The notes: generated by a model from the letters alone, not told the origin. Counted from the stretch's first letter, positions 25,031 through 33,429 are shown. The stretch is 64,000 nt of DNA from Planctomycetota bacterium (GCA_016235815.1 JACRIM010000041.1:62001-126000); one strand, 5' to 3'. A program made the numbers and translations.

Positions 25031-26203
25031 TTACGGCGCGACCGCAGCCCCAAGGAACTCTTCCATCACACGATTCGACACCAACAAACCGCGTCGCGTC
25101 AGCCGAAACCCTCGAGCGTCGCGTCGCGCCAGCCCTAGGCTCTCGAAATAATCCATTTTCGATGAAAACACTTTCGCAGCATCCGCACCGGTGAGCGAAG
25201 CGAAGCGTCTAAAGTCAATTCCATCCGTCAGCCGCAGCATCTGAATCGCCGTCTCGCCAAGGCGCCGCGTATCATCCAGCCGCTCCTCCTCCAACACAAT
25301 CGACTCCGTCCCGCGCAACATGCCATCGACGTATCGCCGCACGTCCGCGATGTTCTTTCTCCGCAGACCATCAAGATACGACACCGCCGACGGACCAACA
25401 CCGAGATACTCGCGATTCTCCCAGTAGAGCATGTTCGCCGCGCAGCGACGCCCGGGCCGCGCGAAGTTACTGATCTCATAATGCTCAAAACCGGCGCCGG
25501 TCAACTCGTCAATCGTCGCCTCGAACATGTCCGCTTCGATGTTCTCATCACACGCCGCAATCCGTCCCTGCACGCGCAACTTCGTCAGCGACGTTCCCGG
25601 CTCATACATCAGCGCATAACACGACAGATGCTCCGTGCCGACGTCGATCGCCTTCCGAAGCGTCTCTCGCCATGCACCCAACGTCTGCCCCGGAATGCCA
25701 TAGATCAAATCCAGATTGATGTTGTCGAATCCCGCACGCCGTGCCGCCGCGATGGATTCGAAGATATGCACGGGGTCGTGAATCCGTTCCAGAATGCGCA
25801 GCTCTTCCTCTCGAAACGACTGCGCCCCGAACGACACCCGATTCACGCCGCAGCGCCGAAGCAACTCCAGCTTCAACTCGTCCGTGCTGGACGGGTTCGC
25901 CTCGACCGTGGACTCCCCCACCGCCCCGGTATGCCCGCCGATACCCCGGAGAATCGCCTCCAATGCCGCAGCCGGGAGCACCGTCGGCGTCCCGCCCCCG
26001 ACGAAAATCGTCTCCACCGGCCGCCGCGGATCGCGCTCGTCCATCTCTCGTGCCAACGCCCGAACCAGATCATCCACCAGATGCGGCAGCGTCGGCAGCG
26101 AATAGAAATCGCAGTACCCGCACTTGGTCGTGCAAAACGGCAGGTGCACATACCACCCGACCCCCGCCCGGATTTCACTCGTCGCCGCCTCGCGTGTTCC
26201 CAT
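25031..26203 (-). CDS. hemW: HemW-like radical SAM protein
   Basis: The 390-residue protein has the radical-SAM cluster motif CTTKCGYCDF (Cys 24, 28, 31), the SAM-binding FVGGGTPT, VEANPSS, RVSFGAQSF and YGIPGQT, and the C-terminal HemN-type domain (ARPGRRCAANMLYWENREYLGVGPSAVSY). It lacks the N-terminal extra residues and extra Cys of true coproporphyrinogen oxidase HemN. By family knowledge HemW is a heme-binding chaperone that hands heme to target proteins. A run of 8-9-bp repeats lies just upstream of its start. Confidence 0.9.
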   Translation of the reverse strand: MGTREAATSEIRAGVGWYVHLPFCTTKCGYCDFYSLPTLPHLVDDLVRALAREMDERDPRRPVETIFVGGGTPTVLPAAALEAILRGIGGHTGAVGESTVEANPSSTDELKLELLRRCGVNRVSFGAQSFREEELRILERIHDPVHIFESIAAARRAGFDNINLDLIYGIPGQTLGAWRETLRKAIDVGTEHLSCYALMYEPGTSLTKLRVQGRIAACDENIEADMFEATIDELTGAGFEHYEISNFARPGRRCAANMLYWENREYLGVGPSAVSYLDGLRRKNIADVRRYVDGMLRGTESIVLEEERLDDTRRLGETAIQMLRLTDGIDFRRFASLTGADAAKVFSSKMDYFESLGLARRDARGFRLTRRGLLVSNRVMEEFLGAAVAP

Positions 26204-26236
26204 AATGCGATTCTACTGCTGTTGCCCTTCGTCCCC

Positions 26237-26302
26237 TCGAACCATCGAACCCTTGAACCATCGAACCCTTGGACCCTTGAACCCTTGAACCCCTGAACCC
26301 TC
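26237..26302. repeat. short tandem repeat (GAACC(A/C)(C)TT units)
   Basis: About eight head-to-tail units of 7-9 bp of the kind TCGAACCAT / GAACCCTT fill the gap between hemW and the FHA gene. It carries no frame of interest. Such low-complexity runs may be slippage products. Confidence 0.75.
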
Positions 26303-26415
26303 GCTCCCCTTTGTTTTCCCGGCTCATTCCGTTACAGTGTACCCATCGGGGTGTGGTGGAACACGTTTCCGAGCGCTCGGTCCAACCCGGTTTCGTCCTC
26401 GCGGTGTAACCAACT

Positions 26416-26973
26416 ATGAACGTCACGCTGGTGGGCTTCACCAAAAAGGGTGTCCGCAAAGATATTCGCGTGCAAGGCGCGTCCGCCGTCATCGGCCGCA
26501 CGCCCGACGCCGACATCCAAATCCCCGTTGCAGATGTCTCGCGAAAGCACTGCCAGATCGCCGTCGCGGGCAACAAGGTCTCGCTCAAAGATCTCAACAG
26601 CAGCAACGGCACCTTCGTCAATAGTCAGAAGGTTTCCGAAACGACGCTTCGCCCGGGCGACCGCCTGACCGTCGGTCCGTTCACCTTCGTCGTGCAGATC
26701 GACGGCCAGCCCAAGGACATCAAGACGGTCCCATCCAAGCCGGCCGCCCCCGCCGCCCCACAGGCCGCCACGAAGATGGCCGCACCGCCCGCGCCCAAGA
26801 TGCCGGCGGAAGAGTCCGAGTTCGACCTCGACGACATGAGCGATGTGGACCTCGACGATATGAGCCCGATCGGCGATCTCGACGAACTCGAAGAGATCGA
26901 CCCCGACGAGCTCGAAGAAATCAGCGGCAGCGATCTTCTCGACGAAGACGAGCAGCCCAAAGGCAAGAAGTAG
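26416..26973 (+). CDS. FHA-domain protein with acidic tail
   Basis: FHA domains bind phosphothreonine peptides. Here the domain covers about residues 3-95, with the GR (27-28), SRKH (42-45) and LKDLNSSNGTFVN (57-69) motifs all intact, so phosphopeptide binding is likely. A Pro/Ala-rich linker follows, then a tail of about 50 residues built from Asp, Glu and Leu repeats (DLDDMSDVDLDDMS, LDELEEIDPDELEEI) and a short basic end. The protein has no membrane segment. A partner kinase is plausible; a Ser/Thr kinase is encoded 7 kb away. Confidence 0.88.
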   Translation: MNVTLVGFTKKGVRKDIRVQGASAVIGRTPDADIQIPVADVSRKHCQIAVAGNKVSLKDLNSSNGTFVNSQKVSETTLRPGDRLTVGPFTFVVQIDGQPKDIKTVPSKPAAPAAPQAATKMAAPPAPKMPAEESEFDLDDMSDVDLDDMSPIGDLDELEEIDPDELEEISGSDLLDEDEQPKGKK

Positions 26974-27130
26974 CCATCCCCACGTTCTCGGACGCCGGCT
27001 CGACTCCCGCCGCGTCTCAAAACTCCATCATCGATATCAGCCCCACAGCATTCGCTTCTTGAAATGCATGCAGCGCGGCCCCTACCAATAGACGTGGACG
27101 CACGCGCGCCCGCAGGGGGAGGATGCAGCC

Positions 27131-27469
27131 ATGCCTGACAACACCAAACAGCCCAGCGGTGACGACTTCGCATCGCTGATCGCCGATGCGCCCGAACTGT
27201 GGCAGCTCGCGGATCAATTCGCGCTCCACCTGCCCGCGCACGCCACCGTTCTGCTCGATGCCCTGCGCCGCATCTCGGCCGACGAATTGCGCCGCACCGT
27301 CTCGCAACTCACCACCCGCCGCAAACCGCCGAAGCACATCGTGCTCCGCTCGGCGCAGTTCTCATCCGACCTGGAAGAGCAGGCCGTCTCCGACCTCGCC
27401 GCCCGAATGGACGATCTCACGGCGACGATTCTCAAGATTCAGGTGCAGTTGCAAAGCAAGGCGGAGTAA
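27131..27469 (+). CDS. small protein of unknown function
   Basis: The 112-residue protein is soluble and mostly helical, with DFASLIADAPELWQLADQFALHLPAHATVLLDALRRISADELRRTV and an amphipathic C-terminal helix (LEEQAVSDLAARMDDLTATILKIQVQLQ) that could form a coiled coil. I recognise no family. The ribosome site GGGGGAGG about 9 nt before the ATG and normal codon use support a real gene. It converges on the TrmH-like gene with 1 nt between stops. Confidence 0.65.
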   Translation: MPDNTKQPSGDDFASLIADAPELWQLADQFALHLPAHATVLLDALRRISADELRRTVSQLTTRRKPPKHIVLRSAQFSSDLEEQAVSDLAARMDDLTATILKIQVQLQSKAE

Positions 27470-27470
27470 A

Positions 27471-28691
27471 TCACCGCGCTGCGCGCTGCCGAACCGCCTC
27501 ATAGAAAAACAACGCCGCCGTGATCGACACGTTCAGGCTGTCGCCAATCCCGCGCATCGGAATCCGCGCTGCGATTACATCCGACCCTGTCCACGCCCTC
27601 GACAGCCCGCGATCCTCCGCCCCAAACACAAACGCCGTCGGCCCGCGATAGTCGATCGTGGTGAAATCGGCCCCACCCTCCGGCGTCGCGGCGACAACCT
27701 GAAACCGCCGTTCCTTCAAATACGCCATCGCCTCCGCCGCACTAACCTCCACCACCGGAATCCGAAACACCGTCGCCACGCTCGCACGAATCACGTTCGG
27801 GCCATACACATCGATCGCACTATCCACCGCCAGAACCGCTTCTACGCCCGCGCCATCCGCACTCCGCAGAATCGCCCCAAGGTTTCCCGGCTTGCCCACC
27901 TGCTCGACCACGGCGATCAGCGGCGCTGTGGCACCGGTTTCCAACCGGTCGACCCGTGTGGCACCGGTTTCCAACCGGTCGCCCCGTGTGGCACCGGTTT
28001 CCAACCGGTCGCCCCGTGTGGCACCGGTTTCCAACCGGTCGTCCCGTGTGGCACCGGTTTCCAACCGGTCGCCCCGTGTGGCACCGGTTTCCAACCGGTC
28101 GCCCCGTGTGGCACCGGTTTCCAACCGGTCGACCCGTGTGGCACCAGTTTCCAACCGGTCGTCCCGTGTGGCACCGGTTTCCAACCGGTCGCCCCGTGTG
28201 GCACCGGTTTCCAACCGGTCGCCCCGTGTGGCACCGGTTTCCAACCGGTCGCCCCGTGTGGCACCGGTTTCCAACCGGTCGCCCCGTGTGGCACCGGTTT
28301 CCAACCGGTGACTCGCCAGATCCGCCAGTGTTTTTGAAGGCCGCTCCGCCACGGCCACAAGTCCACCCGTGCGATCCCCATAGCGAAACTTCTCGAACAC
28401 ATGCTCGGGCACATCGATAATCCGAGTGCCGTGCGACGATAGCTCCCCCGCCACCGCATCCACTTCTTCACCCGCGAGAAGCGCCCGACACACGTAAAGC
28501 TCACCAATCGCCAGGCCCGCCTGCGCCGCGCGGGTAATCTCGCGCAGGCCGTCAATGAGAATCCGCGGGTCATCGGCCGACGAGCCTTTTCGCCGCAGCG
28601 AGGCAAGCGCCTTGATACGGGGGTTCGCAGCGCTGGTGATGGATTCGATGCGTTGACTCATGTCATGCACTGCCTGGTTGCCCACCATCAT
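27471..28691 (-). CDS. TrmH/SpoU-type RNA 2'-O-methyltransferase interrupted by an in-frame 30-bp repeat array
   Basis: SpoU enzymes methylate ribose 2'-OH in rRNA or tRNA with SAM, using a knotted C-terminal domain. The N-terminal substrate-binding part is intact (IESITSAANPRIKALASLRRK, residues 15-35, through DRTGGLVAVAE). The SPOUT domain from about residue 256 has all three motifs: GNLGAILRSADGAGVEAV, AFVFGAEDRGLS and IPMRGIGDSLNVSITAALFFYEAV. Between them, residues 128-254 are about 12.6 copies of a ten-residue unit DRLETGATRG. The frame is kept through the array. Either of the first two Met codons (28691, 28688) could be used; GGAG lies 3 or 6 nt upstream. Confidence 0.85.
   Translation of the reverse strand: MMVGNQAVHDMSQRIESITSAANPRIKALASLRRKGSSADDPRILIDGLREITRAAQAGLAIGELYVCRALLAGEEVDAVAGELSSHGTRIIDVPEHVFEKFRYGDRTGGLVAVAERPSKTLADLASHRLETGATRGDRLETGATRGDRLETGATRGDRLETGATRGDRLETGATRDDRLETGATRVDRLETGATRGDRLETGATRGDRLETGATRDDRLETGATRGDRLETGATRGDRLETGATRVDRLETGATAPLIAVVEQVGKPGNLGAILRSADGAGVEAVLAVDSAIDVYGPNVIRASVATVFRIPVVEVSAAEAMAYLKERRFQVVAATPEGGADFTTIDYRGPTAFVFGAEDRGLSRAWTGSDVIAARIPMRGIGDSLNVSITAALFFYEAVRQRAAR
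27931..28309. repeat. 30-bp tandem palindromic repeat array, 13 cores, inside the TrmH-like gene
   Basis: Thirteen copies of a 19-nt core (gcaccggtttccaaccggt) recur every 30 nt, joined by 11-nt links that vary at one or two bases (cgacccgtgtg, cgccccgtgtg, cgtcccgtgtg). Copy 8 has one substitution (gcaccagttt). The core contains an inverted repeat, accggtt-tcc-aaccggt, so each unit can fold into a hairpin. The spacing is a multiple of three, which keeps the host gene open. Confidence 0.95.
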
Positions 28692-28706
28692 ACGCTCCGC
28701 ACAGCG

Positions 28707-30098
28707 TCATGAGTTGCTCCAGCGGATGGCGCGGAGGATTCGACGATACTTCACCATCCACGCGAGAATTAACGAGGCGTTTCCGACAAGTAGGACCAGC
28801 AGTTCCCATGGCAAACCGAGCCGCAGCACAGGATGCATGCGCAGCACCGAAGAAACAGTTTTCATCCAGTGGGGGCCATACATCAGCAGCGAAATCCAAA
28901 TCCCGTTGAATCCGCAGAACCACCAAAGATAGGCCGACTCAAACGCACGTACCTTGATCGACCAGCGTGCATCCGGGATCGCCCCGGAATAGAACCAGGA
29001 CAACGTCGATATGAAGAATACAGCCCGGTGGAGCACCCAGCCAATGCAGGGTACGGCAACGGACCATAGGGTTGTCACGAAAAGAACACGAAACAAACCG
29101 GCGTACAGCGGCGGTCGATTCTGATAGACCAATGCCATGCACACGATTAACACCCACAGCCCGCCACCCATTCCAACATAAACAAAGTGCTTCCGTGCGA
29201 ACTGCATAGCCGGCTCGATCGACGTTCGCAATTTGAGTAAGCGATAAAAGTTGTATGGTTCGGTAAGCACGGCATAGCTCGTATGCAGCCATGTCGAGAA
29301 TCTGTCACGCGCTTCCCATCGGCTGCCGGGGCGAACGGCGTCAAGCTCCAGTGACTCTGCCAGCGGCTTGCCGCACTCGGTGCATACACCCTGCGCTGAC
29401 ACGTGCGACAAGTCGTAACCGCATCCTTCACAAAGCGGCCCACGGTCCTCGGGCGATGGCAAACTGTCGCCGATCAGTCGCACGGCGCGCGAAGACAGCA
29501 GGATAAACGTCGCAAAGGACAGGATCACCGACGGCAACAATCCGATCGCCGTTGCCGGTGGGCCCAGCGTCGGAATCAACGACCCCGGCCTTAACGAAAA
29601 GGACTCTATGATCACGGTTACAGCGCCCGCCATTAGAACATAGAGCACCAACAACCATGGCGTGCAGGAGACCATTCGCACAGCCCGAGACACCGTGCAA
29701 CGAATCGGTCCGGCTCGATGCAAATCCGGGAACCAGAGGATTGCCCAAATGCACGAACTGACCGTGACGAAGGACACGACACCGATGTTGAATAACATGA
29801 AGTGTTCAAGAAACGGCGATTCCAGGTAACGAGTGATACCGTCCATGAACGTCGTCCGGCCCAGCCGTGCAGCTGTTTCCGTTCGGGCATTGATGTGGCC
29901 GATCATGAACAGCGCGACCGCTGACAACACCGCCAGCCCCACGACATAAGCAAGCGCAAGCGCGAAGGCAGACCCATGCAGGACACAGGACAGTGTCGCC
30001 CGTGGACGAATGAAAAATGTGACCGGAGCCAAAAACGTACCAAGCCATCCCGCGGCCGGTGCCTGTGAATCGTCGCGGGAAAGATCAGAAACAGTCAT
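28707..30098 (-). CDS. polytopic membrane protein with central zinc ribbon
   Basis: The protein of about 463 residues has a first group of four or five membrane segments, a cytoplasmic loop with the ribbon CEGCGYDLSHVSAQGVCTECG, then a further four or five segments. The ribbon is the same module as in the protein at 22511-23071. I chose the Met at 30098, because upstream residues would overlap the flavin reductase gene. No transport or enzyme motif is visible. It is the last gene before the methyltransferase on the same strand. Confidence 0.72.
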   Translation of the reverse strand: MTVSDLSRDDSQAPAAGWLGTFLAPVTFFIRPRATLSCVLHGSAFALALAYVVGLAVLSAVALFMIGHINARTETAARLGRTTFMDGITRYLESPFLEHFMLFNIGVVSFVTVSSCIWAILWFPDLHRAGPIRCTVSRAVRMVSCTPWLLVLYVLMAGAVTVIIESFSLRPGSLIPTLGPPATAIGLLPSVILSFATFILLSSRAVRLIGDSLPSPEDRGPLCEGCGYDLSHVSAQGVCTECGKPLAESLELDAVRPGSRWEARDRFSTWLHTSYAVLTEPYNFYRLLKLRTSIEPAMQFARKHFVYVGMGGGLWVLIVCMALVYQNRPPLYAGLFRVLFVTTLWSVAVPCIGWVLHRAVFFISTLSWFYSGAIPDARWSIKVRAFESAYLWWFCGFNGIWISLLMYGPHWMKTVSSVLRMHPVLRLGLPWELLVLLVGNASLILAWMVKYRRILRAIRWSNS

Positions 30099-30150
30099 GA
30101 ATTGCGGTTGGCTGTCGGATATCAATGCCGGGTTTCGATCAAGTGCGTGA

Positions 30151-30825
30151 CTACGTCGACCCATGCGGTCGAATCCGCGCCGCACCCTTCTGTACGTACT
30201 CCGCCGGGTCACGGATCGAGTCGAGTTCAAAAATATCCGTCGTCCGGCCGTACTGCGAACCGCCCATGCGGCTGACGGCCTGCAGCTTTAACGGATCGCA
30301 CACCATGTCGCCGGGCGTCAGCACCGCTTCATCCACATGCACCGCGACAATATCGCCGAAGACCACCTGCCCCGCGCCCGGCTGATCGCCCAGCTTCACG
30401 ATTTGTCGCAGCCGGCACTCGATATTGACCGGGCTTTCCTTCACGAGGAAACCCTTAATCTTTTTCGCGGGCACCGGCGTCAGCCCACTCTTTTCAAACT
30501 CGCTGATACCGTGGTCAAACTCCGTGCTGCAAATGTTCATCCGCTCGGCGATTGACTCAGTGACGGTGGCGATCACAAATTCCTTTGTCGCCTCGATATT
30601 CCGCAGCGTGTCCTTCGGCTGCCCATGTCGATTCAGCGCCGGGCTGAACACCACCACCGGCGGATTCGCTGACATCATGTTGTAAAACGAAAACGGCGCA
30701 AGGTTCGGCCGCCCCTGCTCGTCAAGCGTCGACGCAAACGCAATCGGCCGCGGCTGCACGAACGACAAATACAGCCGATGCATGGCTCGCCAGGAATGCT
30801 CAGTGTTGGAAAGGTCGATGAACAT
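30151..30825 (-). CDS. flavin reductase-like FMN-binding protein
   Basis: The 224-residue protein has the split-barrel flavin-reductase pattern: YLSFVQPRPIAFASTLDEQGRPNLAPFSFYNMMSANPPVVVFSPA for the FMN-binding strands, KDTLRNIEATKEFVIATVTE, and SPVNIECRLRQIVKLG near the end. Members bind FMN and reduce it with NAD(P)H or act as flavin-dependent oxidoreductases. The first Met with family similarity is at 30825. A TACAAT box (30837-30832) ends 6 nt before that ATG, so the mRNA may be leaderless. It diverges from the nucleotidyltransferase gene across 63 bp. Confidence 0.85.
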   Translation of the reverse strand: MFIDLSNTEHSWRAMHRLYLSFVQPRPIAFASTLDEQGRPNLAPFSFYNMMSANPPVVVFSPALNRHGQPKDTLRNIEATKEFVIATVTESIAERMNICSTEFDHGISEFEKSGLTPVPAKKIKGFLVKESPVNIECRLRQIVKLGDQPGAGQVVFGDIVAVHVDEAVLTPGDMVCDPLKLQAVSRMGGSQYGRTTDIFELDSIRDPAEYVQKGAARIRPHGST

Positions 30826-30876
30826 GGTCGCATTGTACGGGCAGATAACGGGCCGATCACGCCGCCATGAATCGGA

Positions 30877-30882
30877 TATAAT
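30877..30882 (+). promoter_or_regulatory. -10 box of a probably leaderless transcript
   Basis: A perfect TATAAT lies 6 nt before the ATG at 30889, and no ribosome site is present. The transcript would start at or next to the A of the ATG. The -35 region is poor. Confidence 0.5.
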
Positions 30883-30888
30883 AGAGTC

Positions 30889-31509
30889 ATGAAGATTCCC
30901 GACGTGGACATCCCGATTACGCCGGTCCGGATTCCGATGGAGTGGATCATGCGCGCTGAACGAGCGGTGGAGAAAGTACGGGAACGCCTCTTGAAGACCT
31001 GCCACACGCTTGAGGCGGCTGGCATCCCCTATGTGGTGATCGGTGGAAATGCAGTTGCCGTATGGGTTGGCAGCAAAGACGAAGGCGCAATCCGCAACAC
31101 GAAGGATGTCGATGTGCTGCTGAACCGTTCAGACCTCCCGCGCGCAGCCGAAGCCATGTCCGCGGCAGGCTTCGATTTGGCCGAAGTTGACGGCATCACG
31201 ATGTTCTTGGATCGCAATGATCCCATGCCAAGTCGGGGCGTTCATATCATCTTCGCCGGGGAAAAGATTAAGCCGAATGATCCCTATCCCGCGCCGGCCG
31301 TTGTGAAAGGATTACGCAGCCCAGAGGGTGTCGACGCCATCATGCTGCGAGAATTGCTAATTCTAAAGTTGATCGCATTCCGCGACATTGACCGCGTTCA
31401 CATTCGTGACATGATCCGCGTCGGCCTGATCGACGATGCCGTAGCGAATCTAATCCCACTGGAGCTGCGACCACGTCTCGAAGAGATTCGTGCGAATCCA
31501 GACGGTTGA
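30889..31509 (+). CDS. nucleotidyltransferase-fold protein (AbiEii/DUF1814-like)
   Basis: The 206-residue protein has the pattern GIPYVVIGGNAVAVWVGSKDEGAIRNTKDVDVLLNRSDLPRAAEAM. This is the GG/S...D-x-D core of the polymerase-beta nucleotidyltransferase fold with two metal-binding Asp residues. HIIFAGEKIKPND and LRELLILKLIAFRDIDRVHIRDM follow, as in AbiEii-type or similar uncharacterised proteins, some of which are toxins of toxin-antitoxin systems. No AbiEi-like antitoxin lies next to it. Function remains open. Confidence 0.72.
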   Translation: MKIPDVDIPITPVRIPMEWIMRAERAVEKVRERLLKTCHTLEAAGIPYVVIGGNAVAVWVGSKDEGAIRNTKDVDVLLNRSDLPRAAEAMSAAGFDLAEVDGITMFLDRNDPMPSRGVHIIFAGEKIKPNDPYPAPAVVKGLRSPEGVDAIMLRELLILKLIAFRDIDRVHIRDMIRVGLIDDAVANLIPLELRPRLEEIRANPDG

Positions 31510-31536
31510 TCGCAATCGTCGACAGTGCGGCCACGC

Positions 31537-31701
31537 CTATTCCCAATACCAAACAATCACCACCCCCTCGTTGTGATCCTCCGAATGCGCAATCGTGATC
31601 AGCCGATCCCGCTGAATCGTCGATGCAAACGCCCCTGCCTCCTCGCACAGCGCATCCCAACTCTTAAACGTCGCCTTGAAAATCCGGTGTTTGACGATCA
31701 T
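31537..31701 (-). CDS. small conserved-looking protein of unknown function (54 aa)
   Basis: A short frame downstream of the FAH-family gene encodes MIVKHRIFKATFKSWDALCEEAG... ending ITIAHSEDHNEGVVIVWYWE. I recall similar tiny proteins with the same SW..L...A.F and ISHSED...VVWYW pattern in other bacteria, so it is probably real. AAGGAG lies 8 nt before the Met at 31701; a Met two codons earlier is too close to it. It starts 12 nt after the FAH stop codon and is likely co-transcribed. It is short enough to be missed by a 60-residue cut-off. Confidence 0.7.
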   Translation of the reverse strand: MIVKHRIFKATFKSWDALCEEAGAFASTIQRDRLITIAHSEDHNEGVVIVWYWE

Positions 31702-31713
31702 GGGCATCGCTCC

Positions 31714-32664
31714 TTACTTGTCATGCTCCACCCGATTCTCCACTGCCCCCAGCACATCAATCTCCACCCGAATCGTGTCCCCCGGCTTCATAAATTTCTG
31801 CAACTCCGCCCCGCAGCCACCGCCCACCGTCCCGCTGCCGAGGACATCGCCCGGATACAGCCACCGGCTCCGGCTCGCATACACAATCATCGCCTCGAAT
31901 GAATGCTGCACCGTTCCGTAGCGCCCGTCCGTCCACTTCTCCCCATTCACAAACGCCCGCATCCCCAGCGCCCCCAGATCGGGAATCTCATCCGGCGTTA
32001 CCAGAAAAGGCCCCATCGAGCTACCGAAATCCTTGCCCGGGCTAGGCCCCATGTTGATCGGCATCGCCTTCGTCTGCCTCATGCGCGCGGACAGATCATT
32101 CAACGTCGCATACCCCGCGATCGCGGCCTTCGCCGTCTCCAGCGTCGCATTGCGAATCGGTTTGCCGATGATGCACGCCATCTCGCACTCATAATCCATC
32201 TTCTGCTCGTCCGGCGGATAATACGCCGTCATGCCGTGACCGATCAGGCTCGTCGCGTTCGAGTTGTAATACGCCGGAATCTCATACCACTCGGGCACGA
32301 CGAAATCGAACCCGCGTTGCTTGCGCATGGTCTTCACATGCTGCTCAAACGCGTAGAAGTCAAGAAACTGGCTCGGCCGCAACACGCACGGTCCAAATTG
32401 ATAATTCTCCGGCGCGACGCCATTCTGCCCCGAAAGCCCCTTGATCTCACGGCGCAAATCCGCCCATTCATCCCCCAACGCCACCGACGCGGCCAATATG
32501 CCCGCATACTCGGCCGAGCGTATGTCGCGATGCCGCGACGCGCGATCCGTGATGTCCACAATGCGATTGTCGATGCACACGCCGAGGCGAGCCTTAATGG
32601 GGATGCGCCGGGCAAGGTCGGCGGCGCGCTCTTCGTGCGTGGTGTAGAACTGACAGAGTTTCAT
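31714..32664 (-). CDS. fumarylacetoacetate hydrolase-family protein
   Basis: The 316-residue protein is a typical FAH-fold enzyme: YEIPAYYNSNATSLIGHG, then MDYECEMACIIGK with the metal-binding Glu residues, GYATLNDLSARMRQ, GPSPGKDFGSSMGPFLVT, and near the end YPGDVLGSGTVGGGCG with the conserved GSGT loop. Members hydrolyse or decarboxylate beta-diketo acids in aromatic breakdown, among other roles. The exact substrate is unknown. The following 54-residue gene probably shares its transcript. Confidence 0.88.
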   Translation of the reverse strand: MKLCQFYTTHEERAADLARRIPIKARLGVCIDNRIVDITDRASRHRDIRSAEYAGILAASVALGDEWADLRREIKGLSGQNGVAPENYQFGPCVLRPSQFLDFYAFEQHVKTMRKQRGFDFVVPEWYEIPAYYNSNATSLIGHGMTAYYPPDEQKMDYECEMACIIGKPIRNATLETAKAAIAGYATLNDLSARMRQTKAMPINMGPSPGKDFGSSMGPFLVTPDEIPDLGALGMRAFVNGEKWTDGRYGTVQHSFEAMIVYASRSRWLYPGDVLGSGTVGGGCGAELQKFMKPGDTIRVEIDVLGAVENRVEHDK

Positions 32665-32780
32665 GGTGCTCCTTTTTGCTCAGAGTCCTCTAAGTATCGC
32701 CGGAAAGCCCCCATTCGACAAAACCCCTCGCGCTTCTCGTGCTGCATCGGATATCCTAGTAGACAGAAGAGAGGTTCGTC

Positions 32781-33404
32781 GTGGAACTGTCGTCGCCGAG
32801 TCAAACCGCCCAATCCACGACGGGCACCTACATCCTCGACGGCCTGCGAAGCCCCGCCAATCAAACCGTCTGGAACCTCTACGTCGACCGCTACCGCCCC
32901 ATGCTCATCGCCTTCGGTCGAAAGCTGACGCTCTCCGAGACCGACGCCGAAGACGTCGCCCAGCAAACGCTCATCGAGTTCTGCAATTCCTATCGCGACG
33001 GCAAATACGATCGCGAGAAAGGCCGCCTGCGCGACTGGCTCTTCGGCATCGCCCGCAATCAGATTCACAACTTCCAGCGCCGCCGTCGCGACCGCGAAGT
33101 GCAGGCCCCCCACGCCGCCACCGACGGCACCGATTTCTTCGCGATGCAGTCCGACGACGATCACCTCCGCAACGAATGGGAAGCCCAGTGGCAGGACAGC
33201 GTCCTGCGCCAATCCCTCGCCCAGGTCCGCGAGGAAGTCCAGCCCGCGAGCTACGAAGCCTTCGACCTCTTCGCCCTTCAGGATTGGCCCGCCGCCAAGG
33301 TCGCCGAAAAGCTCGGCATCACCGAAAACGCCGTCTTCGGTGCCAAACGCCGAATCCTCCGCCGCCTGAGAGAGATTTCCACGTACTGGGAAAGCGAATG
33401 GTGA
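32781..33404 (+). CDS. ECF-type RNA polymerase sigma factor
   Basis: The 207-residue protein has sigma region 2 (VWNLYVDRYRPMLIAFGRKL...DAEDVAQQTLIEF...GRLRDWLFGIARNQI) and region 4 (DLFALQDWPAAKVAEKLGITENAVFGAKRRILRRL). It starts with GTG at 32781 behind AGAGAGG. It is 25 nt upstream of a Ser/Thr kinase gene, an arrangement typical of the kinase-linked ECF groups in Planctomycetota. The kinase or its zinc-binding N-terminus probably controls it. Confidence 0.92.
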   Translation: MELSSPSQTAQSTTGTYILDGLRSPANQTVWNLYVDRYRPMLIAFGRKLTLSETDAEDVAQQTLIEFCNSYRDGKYDREKGRLRDWLFGIARNQIHNFQRRRRDREVQAPHAATDGTDFFAMQSDDDHLRNEWEAQWQDSVLRQSLAQVREEVQPASYEAFDLFALQDWPAAKVAEKLGITENAVFGAKRRILRRLREISTYWESEW

Positions 33405-33429
33405 GGCAGATTCAGGCCGGAAAGCGCCA

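Noticed and set aside
27931-28309. CRISPR-like regular repeats
   Set aside because: The links between cores are near-identical 11-mers, not unique spacers, and no cas gene is near; it is a plain tandem repeat.
27186-28337. Long plus-strand frame with GTGFQPV repeats
   Set aside because: It arises from the repeat array read on the wrong strand; the minus strand has intact methyltransferase domains on both sides.
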